Of a stretch of 64,000 bases of DNA, positions 21,351 through 31,666 are shown piece by piece. The position numbers were made by a program, and so were the translations under genes. Origin of the DNA: Akanthomyces muscarius (lineage: Eukaryota; Ascomycota; Sordariomycetes; Hypocreales; Cordycipitaceae). Every line of letters starts with the position of its first letter. Position 1 is the first letter of the stretch. Location: contig NC_079242.1 of NCBI RefSeq assembly GCF_028009165.1, forward strand, positions 744,001-808,000. The letters run 5' to 3'. The notes below the pieces were generated by a model, which saw only the letters and a program-made list of their open reading frames with translations, was not told the origin of the DNA and did not search any database.

Positions 21351-22597
21351 ATGACACTCGTAAAATTAGCACCACACAATAAAACCCTCAAAGGGCACAA
21401 GCTGCTTCTCACAGACCCTCGTGCTCTCCCCAAAGACGCCCTCGATCGCCTCCACGCCAGCTTCCCAGACCTGCACGTCCAGTCCTTTGACGCAGACGTG
21501 ACGGACCCCTGGGACAATGTCACGCTGGCTCTGGGATCTAGTTCTAGATTACCCTCTCGCGAGAAAGCCAGGAAGCTCGAGTTCTTTCAGTTGACGTCGG
21601 CCGGTGCGGACGGCCTCGTCGGCAAGCCCATCTTTGACGACACCAAGATATCATTCTGCACCGCGAGTGGTGTGCACGGGTATGAGTTTCCCCTTTCCAA
21701 ACCAGCTAGGTTCGCTTGCGGCTGACCGGATGCCATCTTGTACTAGACCTCAAATATCTGAATGGGTCGTGGGCACCTTTCTCGCCTTTCAGCATCAACG
21801 TGAGCTCTCGTCACTCCCACCACCTATACCAAAGTAGCCATGTACTGACCTCTACAGTACCTGAATATCTCCAGAACCAGCAGCAAGGCAGATGGAAATC
21901 CTCCAAAACGCCCACAGACGACTCTGTTGGCCAGCGAGTGTAGGTCCCGCGTCGCCCTCACTCCCACTGTCCGCTCACTAACACAGCCGCCCCCAGAGGC
22001 ATACTCGGCTACGGCAGCGTCGGCCGTCAAGTCGCCCGCGTCTGCAGGGCCATGGGCATGAGCGTCCACGCCTACACGCTGCACCCGCGACGCACGCCCT
22101 CGTCTCGCCGCGACGACTCGTACGCGCCGCCGGGCCTCGGCGACCCCAGCGGCGAGCTCCCCGACCGGTGGTTCTCTGGCGGCTCGACCGCCGAGCTGCA
22201 CGCCTTTCTCGGCTCCGGGCTCGACCTGCTCGTCGTCGCCATGCCGCTGACGCCCAAGACGCGGGGTCTCCTGTCGAGGCGCGAGTTCGAGGTGCTGCGG
22301 GACAGAAAGACGTTTGTGTCCAACATCGGCCGCGGGCCTATTGTCGATACGGGGGATCTGATGGATGCGCTGGAGCATGGCGTCATTCGCGGCGCGGCGC
22401 TGGACGTCACGGATCCGGAGCCGCTGCCGGACAATCACCCGCTGTGGCATGCCAAGAACATCATCATCACGCCGCATGTGAGTGGTGGCTCGTCAAAGTA
22501 CATGGAGCGGGTATTCGAGGTCCTCATGGCCAACTTGACGCGGTTCAGCAACGGGGAACGATTGATGAATTTGATCAATAGAAAGGAAGGATACTAA
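21351..22597 (+). CDS. D-isomer-specific 2-hydroxyacid dehydrogenase family protein
   Basis: Four exons, 21351-21679, 21747-21799, 21858-21939 and 21997-22597, give 354 residues; introns are 57-67 nt. The Rossmann motif GILGYGSVGRQVARV binds NAD(P), with the glycine pattern GYGSVG. Downstream are NIGRGPIVDTGDL, ALDVTDPEPLP and ITPHVSG, the last holding the catalytic His. Such enzymes reduce 2-keto acids to D-2-hydroxy acids (glyoxylate/hydroxypyruvate or D-lactate-type substrates). The N-terminal catalytic-domain part is split by introns and includes TSAGADGLVGKPIF. No targeting signal is evident. The stop codon is only 32 bp from the stop of the convergent NLR gene. Confidence 0.85.
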
Positions 22598-22629
22598 ATT
22601 GACTAAACTAAAACATGACGAAAACGAAT

Positions 22630-25600
22630 TCATTGTCCTGCTGCTCTCTGCTTACCGCTCTTCTTCTGCAGATTGTGCAGTAAATCCTTCAAGCCGCGAA
22701 TCTCAACGTCGTTGTAGGTATCATCCAGCAGCTCCACGACACCCTGCGCCGTGATTTCCGGATCCCAAGCATCCGCCTTCACCAGTGCATCCGGATCCGC
22801 ACCACCAACTTCTAGAAACAGCCGCACCACCTCCACCCATCGCTTGGTACCATCCTCGTCCACGTCGTAGAGCTTGATCCACCGACGCCGGCGCGCATCC
22901 CGCAAGTGGCGCAGCACCGCCAGCCACGGCGTCAAGTCGGCCCTCGTCACAAAGTCCAGGTAGTGGTGGTTGGCTCCCGGGTTGATGCGGCACGCGCTCT
23001 CGAGCAGGTCCCTAACCAGGCCCGGGTCGGACAGCGGGTATATGGTGCGCTTGCGCGAGCACAGGTGCTCGGTGGCGTAGGCCAGCAGCGGCACCGCGTC
23101 CTCGACCTGCAGCCGCCGCATCTCGTCCGAGATGTCGCCCGTCTCGTCGCGCCGGCGCCGCGCCGCCAGCTCCTCGGCGACGTACGCCCGCAGGCCAAAC
23201 TTGACGGCCAGGCCCAGAAAGGGCTGCCAGATGGGCGGCGCCTTCATGCGCACCTCGAAGCTGCCGTAGGCGTTGCGCGCCCAGTGGTCGTACGGGTCGT
23301 GCGGCTTGGCCTCCCACCACCAGGAGATGGTGTCCTTGAGCTCGTTCACAAAGGCACGCTGCAGGCGCTCCGGGTCGTTGGCGACGTGGCGCGCGTGCGT
23401 CAGCGCGAGGGTGATGCCGGGCCACCAGTCGTCCAGCATGCGATGGTGCTCGATAAAGACGAGAGGACGCTTCATTTGAAGAACATAGGACCGCAGGAGC
23501 CGGAGGTTGGGATCAAAGTCGGGGGAAAGCTGCTGTATGAGCTTGTCGTGAATGCCTGGGCATGAGACAAGCCAGTCGCGCACAGTGCGGTGAATATAGA
23601 CGACTCTGCTTCGGGCCTTGTCTCGCATAGTATGTCCATGCTTCGGGGGTTTGCTGCGAGAAAGTCGCAGATTGCCCTCGCGCTTGCGGATATGGAAATC
23701 CAGCAAGCCAGAAAATCGCTGCTTGATGGCGTTGATGGTCGCTTCGCCACGCTGTTTGATGTAGTCGTCTGTAGCTTCTTCCACAGGGACTTTATCGAGA
23801 ATCATCTGATTGTCGGCTTTTGCCAGAGAAAATGCAAGCTCCCAGACCGTCAAGTTGTTGGCATCGTCGTTGCGCACAAAGTCGGCAACTTCCTCTCGAG
23901 CCCTCATCAGGCTGTACATGGAAGCAGACTGCTCAAGCTCCTCTGCCGTCTGGTCCTGGAAGAGCAGCTTTTCGAAAAGCTCATCCAAGTCTCCAGGTAG
24001 AGTAACCAGTAGATCAGTAAGCCCTTCCACCCCATCATCTCTGGCAAACCTCTCCAAGATTTTTTCGACAGCCAGTCGAACCCACAGGAAGACGCCGTCT
24101 GCGCGATCAATAAGTGCATCCACAAACTTGGTACCCTCGGTTGCGTCGTGCTGCAAAAGGGCACGCATATCGCTGCTCTGGACCAGGTTCTCAGAGACGT
24201 ATTGCTGCATGTCTCCATACGTCAGCTCTTGAAGCTTGAGGTTCGGCACCGCAAACTCAAAGGCATCCTGGAACACGGCCCACGGGCGGGACGACAGGCA
24301 CAGCTTCACATTCTCTGACCCGTCCCCGGTAGCCAAGTTCTTGAACAGACTGATAATCATGGTGTGATCACCCTCAAACTCGTCCATGCCGTCGATAAAG
24401 AGACAAATCTTCATCTTGTCCGACGCCGCCTTGATAAACGACAGAAACGCCGGCAGCAGCTCCTCGACGGTCCACTCGAGCCGCAGCCGGATGCGCTCCT
24501 TTGTCGGCATCGTCCGCAGCTTGGCCCAGAGCGTCGGGAACGAAGCCGCAATGTAGTCTGGGTGCGCAGACAGGAACTGGTGCAGCAGCGAGCGCAGCAG
24601 GCCCGTCTGGGAGCGCTGCTCGCGCGACCCGCTGGTCCAGAAGAAGAAGCCGGCGACGAGGCAGGGCTGGTCGGCGCTCCACGCCTGCAGGCACGTAGTG
24701 GTCTCTTTGTGCTGAAACAGGTACCGGATAAAGGTCGACTTGCCCGAGCCGGGCTTGCCCGTGATCCAGTAGAGCGGGCCCGACTCGGTCGTCGACAGCC
24801 AGCGCTTCAGGCTGTGCTTCATGATCCGGCCGCCGCCGCTCGGCTGCTGCTGCTGCTGGTCGGCGGCAAAGACCCAGTCAAAGGTCGAAGCGTACGCCTC
24901 CGTGACCTCGTCCTCGCGGTCGTGCATGCTCTTGTATGCGAGCCCCTCGAGGATAAAGTCCTGCAGGATGTCGGGCGACACCTGCCGCGGCTGGTTCGCG
25001 GGGTGGATGTTCTTGCGCAGGCCTTGCGTCAGCTTCTTGAGTTCGGCTTGCGGCTCCTTGGCCTTGCGCTCCACGTCCAACGTGTGCTCGCCGTTGTGGT
25101 ACTCATCGCCCGGGGGAGCGTGAGGCGATAGACGGACAGAGAGTTGTCGCTCGAGCTGGCGAAGATCCTCGGCGGGACTATTGCCGCCATGTTAGCAACA
25201 AAGTCGGGAACTGTAGAGTCACAAAAGGCTGCTTGTCAAATGGGCATGAGGATTGGTGTCATGACTCACAAGGAAGCTGCTTCGAGATCACGGGCACGCT
25301 GTATCAAGGCGTCGAGTCGCTCGGCAAGCACAACTAGATCAATGAGATTCCACGCTGCCATTTCGCCTGTCGACTTCTCCAGTCGATCAAGTCGCAGCAC
25401 AACATCTTGTCCAATCTTGACACACGAGCGCAAAATGGCGCTGGTGACCCCAGCGTCTTTCACGTCGTTCAATGCCGCCGCGGCGACCAAGTCCGCGCGA
25501 AGACGCTTGCCGCATCCGGTCGCGGACGGATCAGACGCAAGCGCCAGAGTCGCCGCGTTGTCGTCGCCGTCGTCTGCGTCACTCTGCTGCTCCGACCAGG

Positions 25601-25718
25601 CGGCTGCAAAGACAGCCGTCACAGATGTGAGCAACGCGAGGACAGACGCGGAAGCAGCAGCATCAGCCGCCGCAACGGGCGCGTCTGGGCTGGGGGGTCT
25701 GGATGAGGCAGCGGCCAT
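22630..25718 (-). CDS. NACHT-type NLR protein without C-terminal repeats
   Basis: Two exons, 25270-25718 and 22630-25177, give 998 residues. The 92-nt intron has donor GTGAGT, branch-like GCTAAC and acceptor ATAG, and splicing bypasses in-frame stops. Residues 1-150 are Ala-rich and helical and end with a predicted helix (LDRLEKS...LDALIQRARDLEAA), a plausible fungal NLR N-terminal signalling region. The P-loop GKPGSGKST is at 290-298 and Walker B KICLFIDGMDE at 406-416, the NACHT pattern. A helical region follows with the block SRVVYIHRTVRDWLVS, characteristic of the DUF7791-type domain downstream of NACHT. No ankyrin, WD40 or TPR repeats follow. Fungal NLRs act in allorecognition and innate-type cell death; the function here is not known. 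Confidence 0.83.
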
Positions 25719-27624
25719 TTTATAGCATGTAATGGAAGCGCGCGCCTGGTGATTTTTTCCTTCTATTTTGATTTCTACAGTTTTTTTTTTCTAACTGGCT
25801 ATATAACATGGGACAGGAGAGACCTTGTCCGGGAAGAGTATCTGCGCGCGCGTGGTTGCGTACAGGAGCACTGGCAGCAGTACGTTCCTGGGTAACGACG
25901 TGGCACAACAGAAGGCGTTGATGATGAAAGAAGGAGAGAATGCGGGGGAAACAAGGGGGCCAGAGAGAAACTGTAGAAAGGAACATCTTCCGCGTATGCA
26001 ATTAGCGGGTTCTCTGTCAGCATTAGATCAGGCTGTCGCCGACTCACCGTTGAGTGGGTGGTGGCGTCTTTGAGCGCCAGACAACTTTGGGACGGCTGCT
26101 TGTACTGGGAGAGCCGCCTATCAATCGGACGGCGACGCCTGAATGTGACTGCTCGCTTTTTGCCCAGAACCTTGAAAGTCAAATCGTCACTTCAGCACAT
26201 CAAGGCTACAAGAAAAGGTATTGCGAGGGCGTGCTCTAGCAGTCACTGTTGCTCCTGTTCCCGTTGTCCTGTTAGTCCTATGATAGGCCATTATGTACCT
26301 AGGAAGCCACATAGCCAAAGGCACACCGAGGCCATCTTCGCGCCGCGCGCGTGACGAATTTTGAAATCAAAAGCTGATTTTCAAAGTTGCAGATCCAGGG
26401 AAGCTGCAGAGGTCTCTGTATGACGAGGTTACCTTTTATTGTTCGTAATGAGAACGATTCTCGACCATTTCTTTGCTGTACGTCGTCACGAAGAACTGTA
26501 TGCAACATGATGGCTGAAATATATAAGCAATAAAAGGCTACTGGACGCTGAGATACCTGCCGCTTATACAGTACTATGCAGAGAGATATAAGCACATGCC
26601 GATTTTATTTTGACTACTTTTGGTGTTCATCAAGATGCGCACCTCTCCCTGCATCATCAGTTCATCCACAGTCCGTCACCACATCGGTACGCTCAATCGC
26701 TGGACACCTGGCTCTGACCGCTTGTCGGTGTGGTAAAGATAGTTCAAGTCCAAGTAGCTTCTGGGTAGCTACTCGCCGTCTTGCAAACTGCTAGTCGCAC
26801 CGCTCTGCTCCTGTCCTGTGCTGCCCTCGCTGTCTGCCTTGCGCCAACGGTTCAGCTGCCCCCTTTATCCTTGCCAAACACAACTACCGAGAAAAGTTAC
26901 AAGAGAGAAAGACGTTATAGAGCTACGCCTCTCCAGTCAAGTAGTCGTTTTAGCCAACCACAGGCCGCCGCCTTGCCAGACCCATCGTGGGTCAGGTAGC
27001 TGACGGTTGTGCAAGGTCCTCCTGGGACTAGCAAGACAACCACGACCGCCTCGACCGCGGACGGGATTATAACTGAAAATATCCCCCACCAAGCCCATGT
27101 TTGTGACTGGTCAAAGAAACTATGAGCTCGGGCATATTATCGTGGCAGTGCACGTTTAACTTGGGGCCGCCCGCACGCCGCCTCGGCGTTCCAGATAGTT
27201 TCAGACGCATTCGAGGGGGCACTCTTCATTTAAGATTTGAAAGATAAAAGGGAACCGCAAAGCTCGTATTGAGTTGTGGGGCTGTTGATATGGTGTAAAT
27301 GATTGCCTCTATTGCCTCGGTTACCCGGTTTGCTTTTGTGGTATCGGTGGCCTCTGCCGCCTCTGCTGGCTGGCCTGCTGGCCCTTCTACGGTTGACACC
27401 GCTAGTTCTGCTATAGTAGAGCCTCTATAGGGCCAAACTCGCCATTGCGCACGATATCAATCAAGTCTCGTGTCGAGTAGCATCCGAGTACCATGCATTA
27501 TGATTATATAGCTAGATCTGGTAGCCGCAACTAGACTCTGCTGCCAACTTTAATAACACCGCTTCTAAATACTAGTAATACAAGAATTAAGACTAATGTT
27601 ACAGAAAACTTTCAGATTTGCTTC
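25719..27624. other. Gene-poor intergenic region
   Basis: A 1.9-kb region between NLR and glycosyltransferase genes. The only structure recognised is the helicase relic listed separately. A Pro/Gly/Ala/Cys-rich low-complexity stretch lies at about 27350-27410. I see no tRNA or intact coding frame. Confidence 0.45.
26931..27125 (+). pseudogene. Relic of a superfamily-1 helicase P-loop segment
   Basis: One reading frame gives RFSQPQAAALPDPSWVR, a stop (TAG, 26997-26999), then LTVVQGPPGTSKTTTT and about 25 more codons to another stop at 27123-27125. The arrangement F-S-Q-x-Q-A-A-A...L-T-V-V-Q-G-P-P-G-T-x-K-T copies the Q motif and motif I of UPF1/NFX1-like superfamily-1 helicases. The Walker Gly is replaced by Ser, and stops lie on both sides. 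Downstream helicase motifs are not found nearby. It is interpreted as a decayed fragment, possibly of a duplicated gene or mobile-element helicase; chance is not excluded. Confidence 0.45.
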
Positions 27625-28620
27625 TTATAATCGTGACTGGCGGACGGCATTGTAGAAGTGTGGGCGAACCAGCGCCCAGCGCCAGCGCCGCGCAATGATG
27701 ATTGCGGCGCATCCAGCCGTGAGGAAAATCAAAGCAGGAGCAATGACGTCCCTGAAATGATCAGCAATATAATTAAGCACACGGCCGTCAGAGCCATGCC
27801 ACGATCGACCTGCGGCGTGGTGGACAAAACTATGAAGGTACAAGTCCTTCAGGACCGCCATGGATTTGATTTCGGCAGCTTGGTTATACAACCAGGCGTA
27901 TTCGTTCATCACGGAAGTAATCATCATGGGACCTGTAGACCAGAAAACAACCATATAAGGAAGCATGAAGCGTCCTGAAAGGGAAGTTGCTCTCTTTTTC
28001 GCTTCGTGCAGTGCCCACAGCAAGAACTCGGAATCCTTTTCTGCCATGAAAAAGTGGTTACTGATGCCCCTATCTTCGCCTGTAGGGGACAGTATCGCCT
28101 GGTAGCCCAAGCTCTGCAGGCAGGATATCGTTTCGGCCGATGTGTCGCGCGAAGGGTACGCGTCCAGGTCGGCGTAGACGCCGCCTTCGTGGTGCACAAC
28201 CATCAGTCGAGCGACATCGGCGCGTTGAATATCGTACTTGTAAGATTGGTAGGTGGAAAGGAACCACGGATATGAAGTCTTGACCAGGTTGACAATGTCG
28301 GCTTCTGTCCAAAGCTTGACGGTGTAGTTTGTGGTTTCGAATCTCCATTCCCAGCTGCCCGAGGACGCCGTGAGCGGGTAGGTGGATAGGTCGTTGTTCT
28401 TCCATATTTGATGAATTATGTTTGGTATCCGAGGTATTGTGGTGTTGCTCGGCGTGTCGCAGTGGTCGACGGTATCGGCGGCGTCTTTCAATCTTTCAGG
28501 CGAAGTGGCGATGATATTTGGAGACAGAATGTGGTGCAGGAGCAGGAGAAGGAAAACTGTACCAGCAAAGCTAGCCAGCACGGAGGCACGCGAGGTTCGC
28601 TTGCAGGAAATCATTGCCAT
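27625..28620 (-). CDS. GT32-like glycosyltransferase with DXD motif (membrane-bound)
   Basis: A single exon encodes 331 residues. A hydrophobic segment at about 15-32 is a probable Golgi signal anchor. The sugar-binding core starts at IPNIIHQIWKNND (65-77), continues through WEWRFETTNYTVKLWTEADI and ends with the DXD motif in GGVYADLDAY (Asp151, Asp153). This is the Och1/Sur1-type GT32 pattern of alpha-mannosyltransferases and inositol-phosphorylceramide mannosyltransferases. A second hydrophobic stretch near 297-312 could be another membrane segment, which is more like the Sur1/Csh1 group. Donor and acceptor sugars are not decided by sequence. No intron is needed. It stands isolated between gene-poor flanks. 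Confidence 0.8.
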   Translation of the reverse strand: MAMISCKRTSRASVLASFAGTVFLLLLLHHILSPNIIATSPERLKDAADTVDHCDTPSNTTIPRIPNIIHQIWKNNDLSTYPLTASSGSWEWRFETTNYTVKLWTEADIVNLVKTSYPWFLSTYQSYKYDIQRADVARLMVVHHEGGVYADLDAYPSRDTSAETISCLQSLGYQAILSPTGEDRGISNHFFMAEKDSEFLLWALHEAKKRATSLSGRFMLPYMVVFWSTGPMMITSVMNEYAWLYNQAAEIKSMAVLKDLYLHSFVHHAAGRSWHGSDGRVLNYIADHFRDVIAPALIFLTAGCAAIIIARRWRWALVRPHFYNAVRQSRL

Positions 28621-31600
28621 GACGAAAGCTTCTCCGTTTTTGCTAGATAGTTTGCCAAGTGAAATGGAAGGAGGCTTGACAATGCCAGATGGTAGGCACC
28701 AAGGAAGTAAGGCTGAAGGAAGGGCAGTGGTGTAAATGTCAACCGGAATAATAATCGGTCAGAGGAAGTTAAAAAAAAAAATGAGATGAACTATAGTGAT
28801 TAATGGAAGTTGGGAACCAAGAAGGAGCAACTTGCTACACGATGTGGCGTGCGGAAACCTCACGCGGAGTATATAGTCACACTCCGGCTGGGAAACAGGG
28901 TGCTACCAGCACGTCCATCATGTAGCCTATAGTCTCACACATCCCATCTGCCTTGTCCCCTTCAATGGCATAACACGTTGTTAACAGGCTAAAACTGACC
29001 CTCATGACCCCAAAAAGGACCCTCCAAGTCCAACACCACCAGTAGTGCCAATAGAGGGAGAGCTCAACCCTGTCCGCTTCTTTCGTATAGCTCCACCACA
29101 AGCCAGAATCGTCTTGGTGCAACGGCAGGTCAACCGCTGCGCCGCATCGCCCAGCAAGCGGGCTGGGCGCGAGTAGGGCTGTAGATGCGAACCGGGCGAG
29201 CCTGACGACACTGGTTACTAGACGGTTTCTCTAAAAAGCAGCGTCATCGTGTTTTAGGTTGGAGGACGGGGACTGCTTGCCAGCATCGGCAGCTAATGAT
29301 AGCTACGGCACGGCATGGGGCGTTTATACCGAAGCTTGTTGCGCCCGCAGCAGCCAGTCAGGACTCGCGCACCGGGAGCAAATGCAAGCTGCTCGGACAG
29401 AGGATTCAACAGAGCCACGATGGGATTACGTTGCCCTGCCTCCGCTCGCCAACGTAGTTGGGCGTCGGGTTCGCCCACGAATGCGAGCGCTAGCAGGGGA
29501 CCATCGTCTGGACGGCGTAGCGCCTTGTCCCTTTTCGGTGCGACCCCTTGATACGCCAAGAGGAGGAGGGTCAATAAGCTAAGACACCGTAGGGCTGGCG
29601 CCACGCTTGTGGGGGGCTTTCTCCTTGCTTGATCCGTTTTGATTTTCTTCAACAAATCTGTCGTCTGGCAAGAGATTGCAAGGGGGCCCTTATCACGTCA
29701 TCTACCTGCTCAAAACCTCTTCTCTTTGGAATAACCCCGCGCGGTTCCGGGTGCCCGTGGCTGGCGAGATGTCTCGCGTCAAGCGCCAACTCGCCTGTCG
29801 CATGGGCGCTGCCAATTTTCAATCATGATTATTTATAAGATTGAACCCATCGTCTTCTGCTGTCAAATCAATCTCCCAAAAAGCTCTGCAAGTTTGTTTA
29901 CCTCGAATGTCCAAAGTGCAGAAAGAACTAGAAAATCAGGATTAAACTACCTTTCCCGGGCGTCGGCCAAGCCACGGGCGAATGTTAATTCATGAGTCGA
30001 CGTCGACGGACCTTCCAAACGGAAGTTGCCGTACCCAGCAGATCTGCGACGCGCGCGCCGCGTTCGTGGTGCAGGAAAGAAGCGAGCCTGCGCCGCAGGA
30101 GCTGGCCCGGACGGCGGCACAGATCGTCGAACCTTCTCATTGACTCGGACAGCACAAAGGGCATCGCCTCGGCGGTTTTTGGAGCCGTGCAACTTATAGA
30201 CGAAAGACTGGCCAACTATATAGCATTGCCGTCTCCTTGCAGATGCAAAAGCGCACCCACTCTGCCAAGCCGACCAAAGGAGTTGTCTTGCGTGGCCTGC
30301 GGAGCATTCAGCCCAGGCTAGCCAGCCTTGCTGCTCTCTGATCGTGAGTTTTTGGCCCCGTCTGCGAGTCGCGTGCATAGACGAATGAGTCGAACTTTTT
30401 GCCCTTCTCAACTTTCTCTTCTTTTTTGGGGGAAATCGGTTCTCGACACAAACAGAACTCCCCGTCAATACTGGTAGAATGCAGGCTTAAAGCCCCCAAC
30501 AATAACCAATGAAATCGCACATGTGCTGCTGCGGGCCTTGCGCGGACTCTCCATGGGGTTTTTTGTGAATACTGTCTGGCGTTTGCTAGAATGTTGGGAC
30601 AGACTTTCACAGAAACAAGGTTCAGGACATGAGCGCCGCCAACTTCCACCATTGGAATGCACACCAGCAACTGATCGTATAGGGGGGAAAAGATGGGCGG
30701 GAGGCAAATGTACAAGCTGCAAGCTAAAGACGTCGCGTCGTTTTCGAGAATTAGTTGAAGCCAACTACGTATTTGTTATAGGGTATCCTATTCATTCACA
30801 GAAGGCGACGATTTAGTCGTATATTCTGACCTTTGGCACGACGGCAATGTGACGGAACGAAATCCAGTACAGAACATACGATCGTGAAAAGAGGTTGGAT
30901 ATCTGCTAACAACGTAATCGAAAGTCTGTATGCTTGCATTAGGCCGATACTACATGAATCTCACGGTTTAGCCAACTTTCAGAAAAAACTCGTCGCGGCT
31001 TTCATGTCAGTCGTAGGTTGTCGTGTCTAGGGTAATGTACTCCTTACGGCGTAATGTCCATCACATCAAGAATGGCAAATCATTTACCCAAGCCTCGGTT
31101 TGATTTCGTCTCTCTACTTTTTAAATTAGAAGATTGTTACGATAAAGCCCCTCTAAGTAAAAATTCCGACAACGATAAGCCTTCTCGAGTAGTGTCGATA
31201 CGACAGTCAAAATGCAGTGCACTTCTTACCCCAGCGCCAAGTTAACCTAGCTATATACATTTATTAAATAGTCACCCGGGTTTAATACGTGTTCTATATC
31301 GCAGCTTTTTTATAATCACGAGCATTGATACAAATCAATTCATATCATGTCATGATGTGTGAGGCAACACAGTCTACGGCGACCCGCCTGACGAGGATCT
31401 CGTTGATATGCATCCACGACCGAATCCCGCGCTAGATGGCGCGGCAGAAACGTAGCTATGTGTAGAGTGGGAAATGTACTTGATTGAAAGTCAAGAGGAA
31501 TCAAGGCCATGGCTAAGAATAAACCTTTCGTGTTCATCCTGCCTAGGTCATTGATATCTAAACACAGTGGAAGTTGGTGGCACTTCGGCCCAAACTTTAC

Positions 31601-31666
31601 AGAAAAAGTGGCTATCGTGGTATATAGGTATGTAGGAACATGGTGGAATATAGTATATGTTTGGCC
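28621..31666. other. Three-kilobase gene-poor region
   Basis: I find no supported gene. Frames of 80-173 codons occur, for example at 29293-29655 and 29947-30468 on the minus strand, but none carries a recognisable domain or coherent splice structure. The part from about 30800 to 31660 is AT-richer than the neighbouring genes. No transposase or terminal repeat was recognised. Confidence 0.45.

Noticed and set aside
22906..25131. Plus-strand frames at 22906-23565 and 24364-25131
   Set aside because: Both are antisense to the NLR coding sequence, with no independent motif or splice support.
26690..26770. Possible tRNA suggested by a GTTCAAGTCC stretch
   Set aside because: No matching acceptor stem, D-arm or anticodon arm could be folded around it. 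No tRNA was found anywhere in the window.
26931..27125. Functional helicase gene at the P-loop-like segment
   Set aside because: In-frame stops flank the motif and no other helicase motifs are found, so only a relic is claimed.
29293..30468. Minus-strand frames of 120 and 173 codons in the gene-poor region
   Set aside because: They have no recognised domain, no coherent introns and no codon bias like neighbouring genes.
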